Positions 8,775 to 18,691 of a stretch of DNA of 64,000 nucleotides are shown in pieces (the stretch's first letter is position 1; every line of letters starts with the position of its first letter). Both the position numbers and the translations under genes were made by a program. Source of the stretch: Gammaproteobacteria bacterium (GTDB lineage: Bacteria; Pseudomonadota; Gammaproteobacteria; Steroidobacterales; Steroidobacteraceae). Under the pieces are notes generated by a model. It saw only the letters and a program-made list of their open reading frames with translations. It was not told where the DNA came from and did not search any database. The DNA lies in the NCBI GenBank assembly GCA_025355645.1, contig JANXZG010000019.1, forward strand, positions 1-64,000. Direction: 5' to 3'.

Positions 8775-10061
8775 ATGAAACGGCAACCGATCGTGCGCAT
8801 GCGGCCCCGGAACGCGTTTTACGCTCAGTCGGGCGGCGTGACCGCCGTCATCAACGCGTCGGCCTGTGGGGTCATCGAAACGGCCCGCCGCCATAAGCGC
8901 GTCATTGCCAATGTGTACGCAGGGCGCGACGGGATTGTTGGCGCGCTGACAGAAGACCTTATTGACACGGGCAGGGAATCCGCGGCCGCGATTCGCGGCC
9001 TGCGTCACACACCGGCCGGCGCTTTCGGTTCGGCCCGCTATAAACTTGCCGGCCTTGAAAAGAACCGAGCGCAATATGAGCGGCTCATAGAAGTATTCCG
9101 GGCCCACGACATTGGCTATTTTTTCTATAACGGCGGCAACGATTCGATGGACACCGCGCACAAGGTGTCGGAGATCGGCCGCCTGCTCGGTTACCCGATC
9201 GCCTGCATCGGCGTGCCAAAGACGGTGGATAACGATTTGCCGATCACCGACTGCTGCCCAGGGTTCGGGTCCGTTGCCAAATACATCGCGATCTCGACTC
9301 GCGAAGCGGCGCTCGATGTGGCTTCCATGGCACGCACGTCGACCAAGGTTTTTGTGCTCGAGGTGATGGGCCGACATGCAGGCTGGATCGCGGCCGCTGC
9401 GGGACTTGCCGGACAAAAAGCGGGCGACGCACCGCATATCATTTTATTCCCCGAGATCGCGTTCGATCGCGAGCAGTTCCTTGCGAAGGTCAAGGGATCG
9501 GTCCAACGCTGCGGCTATTGCGTGATCGTGGTCTCGGAGGGCGTGCGCGATGCCAGCGGCAAATTCCTCGCCGAGGCAGGCACTCGCGATGCATTCGGCC
9601 ATGCGCAACTCGGCGGCGTAGGGCCGGTGGTCGCACAGATGACCAAGGAGGCGCTGGGTTACAAGTTCCATTGGGCGGTAGCCGATTACCTTCAACGCGC
9701 CGCGCGCCATGCGGCCTCAGCAGTCGACGTCAAGCAGGCGTATGCCGTCGGCAAGGCAGCGGTAGAATTCGCGGTGCAAGGCAAGAACGCCGTGATGCCG
9801 GTTATCGTGCGCAATTCCAGCATGCCATACCGATGGAGCATCGGTGAGGCGCCGCTAGAGAAGATCGCGAACCGGGAAAAAAAGGTGCCACGCACCTACA
9901 TCACTGCGGATGGCTTCGGAATCACCGCAGCATGCCGCCGCTATTTGAGCCCGCTGATCGGCGGCGAGGACTATCCTCCCTACCGGGACGGCCTGCCGGT
10001 CTACGTTGAATTGAAGAAGATCGCCGTAAAACGGCGCCTAAAACAGCCCTTCGCCCTATAG
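8775..10061 (+). CDS. pfp: Pyrophosphate-dependent 6-phosphofructokinase
   Basis: Reversibly phosphorylates fructose-6-phosphate with PPi instead of ATP. The donor type can be read from two positions. The phosphate-binding loop reads GGNDSMDTA, with Asp where ATP enzymes have Gly. The catalytic motif reads PKTVDNDLP, with Lys where ATP enzymes have Gly. The ATG at 8775 is preceded by a good ribosome site (CAGAGGA); upstream in-frame codons are not conserved. The protein has 428 residues. It lies directly upstream of a membrane H+-pyrophosphatase on the same strand, so both genes act on the same PPi pool. Confidence 0.95.
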   Translation: MKRQPIVRMRPRNAFYAQSGGVTAVINASACGVIETARRHKRVIANVYAGRDGIVGALTEDLIDTGRESAAAIRGLRHTPAGAFGSARYKLAGLEKNRAQYERLIEVFRAHDIGYFFYNGGNDSMDTAHKVSEIGRLLGYPIACIGVPKTVDNDLPITDCCPGFGSVAKYIAISTREAALDVASMARTSTKVFVLEVMGRHAGWIAAAAGLAGQKAGDAPHIILFPEIAFDREQFLAKVKGSVQRCGYCVIVVSEGVRDASGKFLAEAGTRDAFGHAQLGGVGPVVAQMTKEALGYKFHWAVADYLQRAARHAASAVDVKQAYAVGKAAVEFAVQGKNAVMPVIVRNSSMPYRWSIGEAPLEKIANREKKVPRTYITADGFGITAACRRYLSPLIGGEDYPPYRDGLPVYVELKKIAVKRRLKQPFAL

Positions 10062-10104
10062 GCGGAGGAAAATTCGGAAAATTGGGGAATTGGGAGACGA
10101 TGCC

Positions 10105-12156
10105 ATGAGTTTGGACAAAGCCCTGTGGTTGGCGATAGCGGCCGGCGTGGTCGCGATTTTGTATGGTCTGTATTCGGTCAGGTGGATCCTGGCGCAACCT
10201 GCCGGCAATCCGCGGATGCAGGAAATCGCCGCGGCGATCCAGACCGGCGCGCGCGCCTATCTCAACCGGCAGTACACGACCATCGCCATCGTCGGCGTAG
10301 TGCTGTTCGGCGCGCTCGCTTATTTTCTTGACTGGGCGACAGCCGGTGGCTTCGCCACAGGCGCGATCCTCTCTGGCTTAGCCGGCTACATCGGCATGTT
10401 TATCTCGGTGCGTGCCAACGTGCGTACCGCGCAGGCCGCGCACAATGGGGTCAATGCGGCGCTTCAGGTTGCATTTCGCGGCGGTGCAATTACCGGCATG
10501 CTGGTCGTGGGCCTGGGACTGCTCGGGGTTGCCGGCTATTACCTGTTGATGCTGCGGGTCCTCGGTGACCCGGAAGCGGCACTGCGGTCGCTTGTCGGCC
10601 TCGCGTTCGGCGGATCCCTGATCTCGATCTTCGCGCGTCTGGGCGGTGGCATTTTCACCAAGGGGGCCGACGTCGGTGCCGACCTCGTCGGCAAGGTCGA
10701 GGCGGGGATCCCCGAGGATGACCCGCGCAACCCCGCCGTGATCGCGGATAACGTCGGCGACAATGTCGGGGATTGCGCCGGCATGGCCGCCGATCTCTTC
10801 GAAACCTACGCGGTGACGCTGGTCGCCACCATGTTGCTTGGCGGTCTCGTGATGGTAGACATGGGCCGGCAGGCAATCCTCTATCCGCTGCTGCTAGGAG
10901 CCATCTCGATCGTATCGTCGATCGTCGGAACTTTTTTCGTCAAGACGCAACCGGGCGGCAAGATAATGAATGCGCTGTATAAGGGCGTGATCGTCTCCGG
11001 CGTCATTTCGGCGGTTGCGTTCTATTTCACCTCTAAATGCGTCATGGGCGATGCAGCCATGTCAATGTGGCTGTGCACGCTGGTGGGACTCACGCTCACG
11101 GCTGCGATGATCGTCATCACCGAGTACTACACGGCGACCGAATACGCGCCGGTGAAACATATCGCCGCGGCTTCGCAAACGGGTCATGCGACCAACATCA
11201 TCGCGGGCCTCGGCGTCTCCATGAAGGCTTGCGCGCTGCCGGTGATCGCTGTTGCCTTGAGCATCTGGGCCTCGTTCGAACTTGCCGGCCTCTATGGTAT
11301 CGCGATCGCAGCGACCTCGATGCTGTCGATGACCGGCATGATCGTGGCGCTTGATGCGTATGGTCCGATCACTGATAACGCCGGCGGCATTGCGGAAATG
11401 GCGGGTTTAGACAAGAAGGTGCGCGATGTCACCGATCCGCTGGATGCCGTGGGCAATACCACAAAGGCCGTGACCAAGGGTTATGCGATCGGCTCGGCGG
11501 GCCTTGCGGCGCTCGTGCTGTTTGCCGACTACACGCACAAACTGGTCGAGGTCACGGGCCATGCAACCAGCTTCGATCTGTCGAATCCGGCCGTGATCAT
11601 CGGGCTGTTTATCGGCGGACTCGTGCCCTACCTATTTGCCGCGATGGCGATGGAAGCCGTCGGCCGGGCCGCAGGCGCAGTTGTCAACGAAGTGCGACGC
11701 CAGTTTCGCGAAATCAAGGGCATCATGGAAGGCACCGCGAAGCCGGATTACTCGCGCGCCGTTGACATGCTGACCAAGGCGGCCATCAAGGAGATGATCG
11801 TGCCGTCGTTGCTGCCGATTGCCGTGCCGATCGTGCTGGTCTACGTCATTAATTTCCTGATGGGACCGGGCGCAGGTGTGCAGGCGCTAGGCGGCCTGTT
11901 AATCGGCACAATCGTGACAGGCCTGTTCGTGGCAATTTCGATGACCACCGGTGGCGGTGCGTGGGACAACGCCAAGAAGTACATCGAGGAAGGTCATTTC
12001 GGTGGGAAGGGATCCGATGCGCACAAGGCGGCGGTCACTGGCGACACCGTAGGCGATCCGTACAAGGACACTGCCGGGCCGGCCATCAATCCGCTGATCA
12101 AGATCATCAATATCGTTGCGCTGCTGCTGGTGCCGCTGCTCGGTAGGATGATGTAG
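10105..12156 (+). CDS. hppA: K+-independent H+-translocating pyrophosphatase
   Basis: A polytopic (about 16-helix) inner-membrane pump that couples PPi hydrolysis to proton export. The substrate site is unmistakable: [20 protein letters not shown] and [20 protein letters not shown]. The K+-dependence segment reads [10 protein letters not shown]. The Lys and the downstream Thr are the K+-independent combination, whereas K+-dependent enzymes, including Na+ pumps, have Ala. The ATG at 10105 follows a GGGAG ribosome site; an in-frame TTG at 10090 is less likely. The protein has 683 residues. The 43-nt spacing from pfp suggests a shared transcript. Confidence 0.95.
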   Translation: MSLDKALWLAIAAGVVAILYGLYSVRWILAQPAGNPRMQEIAAAIQTGARAYLNRQYTTIAIVGVVLFGALAYFLDWATAGGFATGAILSGLAGYIGMFISVRANVRTAQAAHNGVNAALQVAFRGGAITGMLVVGLGLLGVAGYYLLMLRVLGDPEAALRSLVGLAFGGSLISIFARLGGGIFTKGADVGADLVGKVEAGIPEDDPRNPAVIADNVGDNVGDCAGMAADLFETYAVTLVATMLLGGLVMVDMGRQAILYPLLLGAISIVSSIVGTFFVKTQPGGKIMNALYKGVIVSGVISAVAFYFTSKCVMGDAAMSMWLCTLVGLTLTAAMIVITEYYTATEYAPVKHIAAASQTGHATNIIAGLGVSMKACALPVIAVALSIWASFELAGLYGIAIAATSMLSMTGMIVALDAYGPITDNAGGIAEMAGLDKKVRDVTDPLDAVGNTTKAVTKGYAIGSAGLAALVLFADYTHKLVEVTGHATSFDLSNPAVIIGLFIGGLVPYLFAAMAMEAVGRAAGAVVNEVRRQFREIKGIMEGTAKPDYSRAVDMLTKAAIKEMIVPSLLPIAVPIVLVYVINFLMGPGAGVQALGGLLIGTIVTGLFVAISMTTGGGAWDNAKKYIEEGHFGGKGSDAHKAAVTGDTVGDPYKDTAGPAINPLIKIINIVALLLVPLLGRMM

Positions 12157-12161
12157 GACCT

Positions 12162-12860
12162 TCAGGCTGGTGACAGCGCCCAGTCTGTCGCCATTCGCGC
12201 GTGCAGGCTGGTCGTGTCAAACGTCTGCACGGAGCAGTCCTCGGGTCGCACCAGCATGGAGAACTCCGTGCACCCGAGGATGATCCCCTCGGCGCCCTGC
12301 GCGACCAGCGCCGCCATGATCCGTGCGAATTCCTGGCGCGAATTGCCGACGATCTTGCCGAGCACGAGTTCGTCAAAAATAATGCGGTGGATGATTTCGC
12401 GGTCGCGCTCGTCCGGAACAAGTACCGCAAGTCCGTGCTGGTCGCGCAAGCGGTCAATATAAAAATCCTGCTCCATCACGAAGCGAGTGCCAAGCAGCCC
12501 AACCCTCGACAGGCCCGCGCCGCGCACCGCGGCGGCGGTGGCGTCGACAACATGCAGAACGGGTATTCGCACTGCGGCCTCGATCGCCGGCGCTACCTTA
12601 TGCATCGTATTGGCACCAATCAGCAGACAATGCGCACCCGCCGCTTGCAGTGACTTGGCGACGTCGGCAAGCAGCGCGCCGGCCGTGTGCCAGTCCGCCG
12701 CGCGTTGCAGCCTTTCGATCTCATGGAAGTCGACGCTGTAGACGATGACCTTAGCCGAATGCATCCCGCCGAGCTGTTCCTTGATGGCGGTGTTTAGCAG
12801 CCGGTAATAGGACGCGGTCGACTCCCAGCTCATTCCACCAATCAGGCCGATGACCTTCAC
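12162..12860 (-). CDS. Aspartate/glutamate racemase family protein, Ala at first catalytic position
   Basis: A member of the PLP-independent Asp/Glu racemase family, closest in motif layout to E. coli YgeA: MKVIGLIGGMSWEST at the start, GANTMHKVAP in the middle, GIILGCTEFSML near the end. Known members use two opposed residues, usually Cys/Cys (Thr/Cys in YgeA). Here the second is Cys197 but the first position, in GANT, is Ala83. The gene may therefore encode a one-sided enzyme, a different activity, or an inactive homologue. Length is 232 residues, normal for the family. It converges on hppA with 5 nt between stops. Confidence 0.85.
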   Translation of the reverse strand: MKVIGLIGGMSWESTASYYRLLNTAIKEQLGGMHSAKVIVYSVDFHEIERLQRAADWHTAGALLADVAKSLQAAGAHCLLIGANTMHKVAPAIEAAVRIPVLHVVDATAAAVRGAGLSRVGLLGTRFVMEQDFYIDRLRDQHGLAVLVPDERDREIIHRIIFDELVLGKIVGNSRQEFARIMAALVAQGAEGIILGCTEFSMLVRPEDCSVQTFDTTSLHARMATDWALSPA

Positions 12861-12868
12861 CGCATTAC

Positions 12869-13789
12869 TCAGATATCGAAGTACATTTCGGTCGCGACGG
12901 CGCTATCGCGGATCGACAGCCGCAGGTCCGGTTCCTTCAGAGAGACACGCGAGCGCGGCGGTACACTTTTGGATATGAACACCGAACCGCCAATAATGCT
13001 GTCCGCGCCGACGACAGTCTGCCCGCCGAGCACCGTCGCATGCGCATAAATTGTTACGCCATTCTCGATCGTCGGGTGACGCTTCTGGCCGCGGATGAGC
13101 TGGCCGCCCGCATCGCGAGGCAGCGACAGCGCGCCCAGCGTGACCCCCTGATACAGGCGCACCCCGGCGCCGATTATTGTGGTCGCGCCGATCACGACAC
13201 CGGTTGCATGGTCGATGAAGAACGACGGGCCAATCTCGGCAGCAGGGTGAATGTCGCAGCCGGTGCGGCCGTGAGCCCATTCGGTCATTATCCGCGGCAT
13301 TATCGGAACGCCCAGCAGATGTAAGGCGTGCGCGATGCGGTAAACGCTCACAGCTAGTAACCCGGGGTAGGCCAGGATGACTTCATCCGTGCCGGTAGCC
13401 GCCGGGTCGCCGTCGAACGCCGCCTGTACATCGCCCAGCAGCACGGCACGGATCTCGGCGAGTTCGTCGATGAATTTTTTGCAAAGCAGGCGCGCTCGCG
13501 CCGGCGCATCGGCTTGCTGCGCGTGGCGCAGGCATTGCCCGATCTCCCGCTCCAGTTTGGCGGTCAGGCCCGCGACTCCCGTCTCTATCTCGCGCGCAAT
13601 GTTTGCCTCGGTCAGGTCCCGGCGGCCGAAATAACCGGGATACATCAGCGCTATGGTGTCGTTCAGGATCTGAATGATCGCATCGGAAGATGGCATCGGA
13701 CGCGGCGCGAACGCGACTGCGCGAGCGTCGCTGCGGTAACCGTCGATCAACTTGCCGACAAGCGGGTTGGATTCGGCGGCGTCGGTCAT
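12869..13789 (-). CDS. cysE: Serine O-acetyltransferase (EpsC/CysE type)
   Basis: Makes O-acetylserine from serine and acetyl-CoA, the first committed step of cysteine synthesis. The C-terminal left-handed beta-helix of hexapeptide repeats is clear: IHPAAEIGPSFFIDHATGVV, GATTIIGAGVRLYQGVTLGA, then NGVTIYAHATVLGGQTVVG. Active-site histidines lie in DIHP and FIDHATG. The N-terminal helical domain is long, as in EpsC-type enzymes. The ATG at 13789 (306 residues) lies 7 nt after the cysK stop; the in-frame extension upstream overlaps cysK and was rejected. cysK-cysE form a leftward operon. Confidence 0.94.
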   Translation of the reverse strand: MTDAAESNPLVGKLIDGYRSDARAVAFAPRPMPSSDAIIQILNDTIALMYPGYFGRRDLTEANIAREIETGVAGLTAKLEREIGQCLRHAQQADAPARARLLCKKFIDELAEIRAVLLGDVQAAFDGDPAATGTDEVILAYPGLLAVSVYRIAHALHLLGVPIMPRIMTEWAHGRTGCDIHPAAEIGPSFFIDHATGVVIGATTIIGAGVRLYQGVTLGALSLPRDAGGQLIRGQKRHPTIENGVTIYAHATVLGGQTVVGADSIIGGSVFISKSVPPRSRVSLKEPDLRLSIRDSAVATEMYFDI

Positions 13790-13796
13790 GGCGAGC

Positions 13797-14780
13797 TCAG
13801 GCAACAGCCTGCAACTTCTCGATATCGCCGAACACGCCCTCGAACAATGCTCCCGAGAGATAGCGCTCGCCCGCATCCGGCAGGATTACGACGAGTGTCT
13901 TGCCGGCCTGTGCCGGCTCACGCGCTACTCGCAGTGCCGCAACCATCGCAGCTCCGCAGGAAATGCCGCATAGAATGCCCTCCTCGCGCGCGAGCGCCCG
14001 GGCAGTCGTAATCGCCTCGTCATTGGTGACCTGTTCGACCCGGTCAACCATCGAGAGGTCGAGGTTGGCGGGCACGAAACCCGCGCCAATACCCTGAATC
14101 TTATGCGGGGATGGTGCCAGGGGCTGCCCTGCCAGTGTCTGGGTGATCACCGGCGAATGCGTGGGCTCGACCGCGACAGTCAGGATCTTCTTGCCGCGGG
14201 TACGCTTGATATAGCGCGACACGCCCGTCAGGGTACCGCCCGTGCCAACGCCGGAGACAAAGATATCGATGGCACCCTCGGTGTCATCCCAGATCTCGGG
14301 TCCGGTGGTTGTCTCGTGGATTCCGGGATTGGCCGGATTCTCGAACTGCTTAACCAGCAGGTATTTCTGTGGCGCGGTCGCTGCCAGCTCTTCGGCTTTC
14401 GCAATGGCGCCCTTCATGCCTTTGGCGCCGGGGGTCAGAATGAGTTTCGCACCGAGCGCCAGCAGCACCTTGCGCCTCTCGATGGTCATCGTGTCCGGCA
14501 TGGTCAGAACGCATTCATAACCGCGGGCGGCCGCCGCAAAGGCGAGCGCAATGCCGGTGTTGCCGCTGGTGGCCTCCACAATAGCCATACCAGGCTTGAG
14601 GACGCCCCGCTTCTCGGCGTCCCACACCATGGCCGCGCCAATGCGGCATTTCACCGAATAGGCTGGGTTTCGTCCCTCGATCTTCGCCAGGACTGTCGCT
14701 GCGGCGCCCGCGGCCATCCGGTTGATGCGCACCAATGGTGTATGGCCAATGGATAGGGTGTTGTCTGCATATATAGGCAT
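13797..14780 (-). CDS. cysK: Cysteine synthase A (O-acetylserine sulfhydrylase)
   Basis: A PLP enzyme that replaces the acetyl group of O-acetylserine with sulfide to give cysteine. The N-terminus [12 protein letters not shown], the Schiff-base lysine in [11 protein letters not shown], the substrate loop [12 protein letters not shown], the phosphate-binding glycine loop [14 protein letters not shown] and the C-terminal [12 protein letters not shown] all match the family. Length is 327 residues. It is the first gene of a two-gene operon with cysE, whose product normally binds CysK as the cysteine synthase complex. Confidence 0.96.
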   Translation of the reverse strand: MPIYADNTLSIGHTPLVRINRMAAGAAATVLAKIEGRNPAYSVKCRIGAAMVWDAEKRGVLKPGMAIVEATSGNTGIALAFAAAARGYECVLTMPDTMTIERRKVLLALGAKLILTPGAKGMKGAIAKAEELAATAPQKYLLVKQFENPANPGIHETTTGPEIWDDTEGAIDIFVSGVGTGGTLTGVSRYIKRTRGKKILTVAVEPTHSPVITQTLAGQPLAPSPHKIQGIGAGFVPANLDLSMVDRVEQVTNDEAITTARALAREEGILCGISCGAAMVAALRVAREPAQAGKTLVVILPDAGERYLSGALFEGVFGDIEKLQAVA

Positions 14781-14869
14781 GGTGCACCTCGATGAAGGTC
14801 GGACGCGGATTCTCGCCCAAAATGGGTCTGTATGCCTACCTCTTGCTGGTTATGAGTGGCTGCCAGAAG

Positions 14870-14891
14870 ATTATAAGCACCCCCGGGGTGC
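14870..14891 (-). promoter_or_regulatory. Candidate cysK promoter -10 box with adjacent inverted repeat
   Basis: Reading leftward towards cysK, a perfect TATAAT lies at 14875-14870. Immediately upstream of it (14877-14891) is an inverted repeat with 7-nt arms, GCACCCC and GGGGTGC, around one central base. No good -35 box is visible at 16-18 nt, so the element may need an activator or be an operator. It could instead form a weak terminator for the upstream GGDEF/EAL gene, since a T-rich stretch follows. Confidence 0.35.
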
Positions 14892-14914
14892 CGCCATGAG
14901 GGCGCGTTAGCGCG

Positions 14915-17212
14915 TCAGAGCAATACCGGCGTCATGGTCAGGGGTAGTGGCCTTGCAATGAAAAAACCCTGCAGAAAGTCGATGCCCATCTGGCGGGCCT
15001 TGTCGAGCGAGGACTGATCCTCGACTTGTTCGGCCACAACGCGGAAATTCAAGCTTCGTGACAGGTCGATCATGGCCGCCACCACCGCCTGGTTGACGGC
15101 GTCGCTGCCGAGGCCGCGAATAAAGGAGCCATCGATCTTGAGGTAGTTGATCGGCAGGGTCTTCAGGTTCGCAAAAGAACTTAGACCGCCGCCAAAGTCG
15201 TCGAGCGCGAATTCGCAGCCCATGCCGTGCAACACGTCGATGAAGCGGCGCGCGTGATCCAGGTTTGCTACCACCGCGTTCTCGGTGATTTCAAAACAGA
15301 TATCCTGCGGGGTCGCGCCGGTATGATCGAAGCAATTGACCACGAACTCGAGGAATTCGGCGTCGCCCAACGTCTGCGCGGCGATATTGATCGCGACGCT
15401 GCGTCCTTTCGGCAATCTCAGGCCGCCGCGTCCCAGTGCGTCGAGCACCGCCTGCACGACCCAGCGGTCGATGTGCGGCATCAGGTGATAGCGCTCCGCA
15501 GCCCGCAGGAATTCCGCCGGCGGCGCACTGGGGCTGTCATGGTCGCGGCCTAGCCGGACGAACACTTCGAAGGCTGGGCCGCGCACGCCGCCAATATTCG
15601 CATGCACGATGGGCTGGTAATAAAGTTCGAACTTACTATCACGCAGCGCAATTTGCAGGCGCTGCAGCCAGTAAATGTCGCCGCGCTGGCGCGCTGTCAC
15701 TTCCTCGCGTGCGGAATAGATATGCACACCACCCTGCTTTTTTGCGATGTAGCAGGCAGCGTCGGCGGAATCCATCACATCCTGAAGCGTACCAGCGTCG
15801 CGGCCTATTTCGACGAGTCCGACGCTGACCCCGACATTGAAGATACGGTCCTTCCATACGAAGCGATAGTTGTTGACCGAGCGCACGACATCGTCTGCAA
15901 TCTGGCGCGCCTTATCGAGCGGGCACCCCACCAGCAGCAGCGCGAATTCGTCACCGCCGATGCGCCCGACTGAGTCCGAGTCGCGCACCGCGTCACGTAT
16001 GATCGTCGCGATCTCGCGCAGCATGTTGTCACCTGCGGCGTGGCCACTGGAATCGTTGACCATCTTGAATCGATCGAGGTCGAGATAGCACAGCGCATGA
16101 TGCAGATCGTCCGTTTGCGCTGAGTCGATCGTCTCCTGCAGCCGGCGCTCAAACTCGCGCCGGTTAATGAGTCCAGTCAACCCATCATGGCTCGCCTGAT
16201 AGGTCATCTGCCGCGTAATGCCCCGCAGCTCACTGATGTCATGCAGGACGATGACGGCGCCGATCGCGCTGCCATCATCGGCGCGCAGCGGAGATACGTT
16301 GATCTCCACGGATCGCTCCGCAGAGCCATTGGACGGCACCAGCACGGCGCGCCGGTTGATCGTAACCTTGGTACCAGTGGTCAGCGCCTTGCGCACCGGA
16401 TCAGTCAGCGGCCTACGATCTACCTCATCGATCAGCCCCGCGGCGTCCGCAAAGAGCTTGCCATGCAATGCCACCGCGCTTTGGCCAAGCATTGCGACTG
16501 CGGCGTGATTGATGTAGTCGATGCGGCCATCGGCCTCGACGGTGATCACGCCATCGTCCATGGAGTCGAGCGTTGCGAGTGCCCGCGGCCGGTGTGCAAT
16601 GCTTGCCTGAATCGATGTGTCGGCAACCATTTCCATGACCGTGAACAGCAGCGCGGGCCGCCCCTCGCTCTGGATCACAATACTGGCAAGTTCCGCCCGC
16701 GTGACCTGCCCATGCGGGCCCAGAAGTTCAATCTCGTAGCGGTCGGGGGCGGGTTCACCGGCCAGGCGACGGCGCGAATTGCGCTCGACCAGTTCGGCGT
16801 AGTCGGCGCTGACAAAGTCGGAAAGCCGTTTGCCGACGATGTCGCCGGCGCTTGCGTCGAGCATGCCGAGAAAGCGCGCGTTGGCAAACAATATCGTCTC
16901 GCTGTGGACCAGCACTCCCTCATGCACCGATTCAACCAGTCGCTGAAACAGCTGGTCCCGGTCGCTGTCGGAGCCGCCCCGCGCCCGAAATGACTCAAGC
17001 AAGGTATTAACTGCCGAACTCAGATGGCTCAGCGATGAAGACTGGCCTTTGAGTACCAGGGGCCGTGTCGCCGCGGGCTCCGCTGAGATCTGCAGGATCT
17101 CGCGTGTCATATTCTCGACCGCGCTGTCCTGGCGGCTTTTGCGGATATAGATGACGATGCTGCAAACGATCAGCAAGGCCGAGGTAGCGGACCAGAAAAG
17201 GAAAGGTGGCAT
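14915..17212 (-). CDS. PAS-GGDEF-EAL cyclic-di-GMP signalling protein
   Basis: A membrane-anchored protein of 765 residues: one N-terminal helix (about 3-22), two PAS-like regions (about 84-205 and 208-330), a GGDEF domain (about 333-495) and an EAL domain (about 515-755). The cyclase motif GGDEF is intact, with an RDSD inhibitory site five residues before it. The EAL signature is divergent (FEVFVRL), but Glu, NIA, EITE, DDFG, KID and AEQVE residues expected for metal and substrate binding are present. Both c-di-GMP synthesis and breakdown are thus plausible. The ATG at 17212 was chosen because it places the helix at the N-terminus. The gene is divergent from pcm. Confidence 0.92.
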   Translation of the reverse strand: MPPFLFWSATSALLIVCSIVIYIRKSRQDSAVENMTREILQISAEPAATRPLVLKGQSSSLSHLSSAVNTLLESFRARGGSDSDRDQLFQRLVESVHEGVLVHSETILFANARFLGMLDASAGDIVGKRLSDFVSADYAELVERNSRRRLAGEPAPDRYEIELLGPHGQVTRAELASIVIQSEGRPALLFTVMEMVADTSIQASIAHRPRALATLDSMDDGVITVEADGRIDYINHAAVAMLGQSAVALHGKLFADAAGLIDEVDRRPLTDPVRKALTTGTKVTINRRAVLVPSNGSAERSVEINVSPLRADDGSAIGAVIVLHDISELRGITRQMTYQASHDGLTGLINRREFERRLQETIDSAQTDDLHHALCYLDLDRFKMVNDSSGHAAGDNMLREIATIIRDAVRDSDSVGRIGGDEFALLLVGCPLDKARQIADDVVRSVNNYRFVWKDRIFNVGVSVGLVEIGRDAGTLQDVMDSADAACYIAKKQGGVHIYSAREEVTARQRGDIYWLQRLQIALRDSKFELYYQPIVHANIGGVRGPAFEVFVRLGRDHDSPSAPPAEFLRAAERYHLMPHIDRWVVQAVLDALGRGGLRLPKGRSVAINIAAQTLGDAEFLEFVVNCFDHTGATPQDICFEITENAVVANLDHARRFIDVLHGMGCEFALDDFGGGLSSFANLKTLPINYLKIDGSFIRGLGSDAVNQAVVAAMIDLSRSLNFRVVAEQVEDQSSLDKARQMGIDFLQGFFIARPLPLTMTPVLL

Positions 17213-17333
17213 GATCACCGCGAGCCTCGCTCGTGATGAATTCGGCAGGGGTGGGACCCGATGGGCATGATCGTAACAGAATAGCCTACGGGCATGGCAT
17301 CCCTTGCCGATATTGACCATAATCACGGGTCCT

Positions 17334-17981
17334 ATGGACACACTCGCCGCGCGCCAGCAAATGGTCGACCAGCAGGTCCGCACTTGGGAGGTACTCGACC
17401 CTGCGGTCCTTGATGCGCTCGCCGCGGTGCCACGCGAAGAGTTCGTACCAGCTTCCTATCGCGAACTCGCATTTGCGGACGCGTCCATTCCGATTGGATT
17501 CGGCCAGACGATGCTCGCGCCGAAGCTGCAGGGGCGAATTTTGCAGGCACTTGGCACGGGTCATAGCGATGCCGCGCTGGAAGTCGGAACCGGAACCGGC
17601 TACCTGTGCGCCTGCCTGTCGCTGCTAGCCGGCCGTGTGCGTTCCATCGAGCTGCACGCAGGGCTTGCTGATATCGCCCGGGCGAATCTGCGCTCCATAG
17701 GCAGCTCGGCGAGCATCGAGACATGCGATGCGTTCGGTGCAACGCCCCTCGGCGAGTACGACGTCATCGCCGTCACCGCATCGATGCCGGTGTACGATCG
17801 CCGCTTTGAGCAGGCATTGCGGATCGGCGGCCGGCTGTTTGCGGTCGTCGGGGAAGCACCGATCATGGATGCGCTGCTCGTGCGTCGAATAAGCGCCACG
17901 CAGTGGCTGAGTGAAAGCCTGTTCGAGACGATGCTGGAACCGCTCGTGGGCGCACCACGGCCCGACGCTTTCGTATTCTGA
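17334..17981 (+). CDS. pcm: Protein-L-isoaspartate O-methyltransferase family protein
   Basis: A SAM-dependent methyltransferase of the PCMT family, predicted to repair isoaspartyl residues in damaged proteins. Seen are the N-terminal block MDTLAARQQMVDQQVRTW, the substrate-side VPREEFVP and IGFGQTMLAPKLQGRIL, and the SAM-binding ALEVGTGTGYLCACLS. The ATG at 17334 gives 215 residues; an upstream in-frame ATG at 17304 would add ten non-conserved residues. It is followed with a 1-nt start/stop overlap by a rhodanese gene. The order pcm-rhodanese-tolC-waaA is common in gammaproteobacteria; here tolC is only a relic. Confidence 0.9.
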   Translation: MDTLAARQQMVDQQVRTWEVLDPAVLDALAAVPREEFVPASYRELAFADASIPIGFGQTMLAPKLQGRILQALGTGHSDAALEVGTGTGYLCACLSLLAGRVRSIELHAGLADIARANLRSIGSSASIETCDAFGATPLGEYDVIAVTASMPVYDRRFEQALRIGGRLFAVVGEAPIMDALLVRRISATQWLSESLFETMLEPLVGAPRPDAFVF

Positions 17982-18304
17982 TGATTGGCGAGCTCACGGT
18001 GCAGCAATTCCTTGCGCGACGTGCCCAGGGTACGCCAATGACATTGCTCGACGTGCGCGAAGAGTGGGAAATTCGCCTATCGCCTGCGCCGAGCGAGTAC
18101 CTGCATATACCCATGGGGCAGATCCCGGAGCGCAGCGGAGAGATGGACCCGGCAGGGGAAATCGTCGTGATGTGCCGCTCGGGCGGGCGCAGTACGGAGG
18201 TGGCGCGCTATCTACTGCGATCGGGCTTCGCCAACGTGTCCAATCTCCAAGGTGGGATACTGGCGTGGTCCCGGGATATCGATCCTACTATCCCGGTTTA
18301 TTGA
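17981..18304 (+). CDS. Rhodanese-like sulfurtransferase
   Basis: A single-domain rhodanese (GlpE-like) of 107 residues. The family blocks LLDVREEWEIRL and the active-site loop CRSGGRSTEVA, with the persulfide-forming Cys, are intact. It is likely cytosolic; the physiological sulfur acceptor is unknown. The ATG at 17981 shares its first base with the last base of the pcm stop codon, indicating translational coupling. The following 400 bp hold a decayed tolC end rather than an intact gene. Confidence 0.92.
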   Translation: MIGELTVQQFLARRAQGTPMTLLDVREEWEIRLSPAPSEYLHIPMGQIPERSGEMDPAGEIVVMCRSGGRSTEVARYLLRSGFANVSNLQGGILAWSRDIDPTIPVY

Positions 18305-18535
18305 ATGCGGACACTGCTGGGGGTTTCTTGTTCGCCTGAACCCGCGCAAAGCGGGAATCGGCGGGCGCCGGCGATCATCTCCCGGGTTAATCAGAGCTGT
18401 ACCAGCGACACCCTGTTAAAAAAGCCCGATCGAGACGCTGCGTCAGGACATGCATTGAACGCCATGGCGCCCGGACAATCGGAACCGGTTTGGGTGCCGG
18501 TGCCGGGCGCGTTCGAAGCTCTACCGGCAGGTCGC

Positions 18536-18691
18536 TTGTGGGTACAAACCCGCGCAAACTTTTCCCGCAGCCGTTATGATTACCTGTTAAACGTAGTTAA
18601 ATTGCAACAGGCCGCGGCGATAATCTCCGAACAAGGCCTGAGCAGCGTCAGTACCCTATTGCGGGAGTCACCACCACCGCCGGTGCCCTGA
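18536..18691 (+). pseudogene. C-terminal relic of a tolC-type outer-membrane efflux gene
   Basis: An open frame running from 18305 to 18691 ends with residues that match the extreme C-terminus of TolC proteins: RANFSRSRYDYLLNVVKLQQ followed by AAAIISEQGLSSVSTLLRE. In TolC this block closes the last coiled-coil helix and is preceded by about 400 residues, none of which can be recognised in the 230 bp upstream. The gene order pcm-rhodanese-[tolC]-waaA is a known gammaproteobacterial arrangement, so this is best read as the remains of the resident tolC. The stretch 18305-18535 holds nothing else I can identify. Confidence 0.75.

Noticed and set aside
18305..18535. Complete small protein gene downstream of the rhodanese
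   Set aside because: Only the last third of the 128-codon frame is recognisable (TolC end); the rest has no family similarity I can see and no separate start with a good ribosome site.
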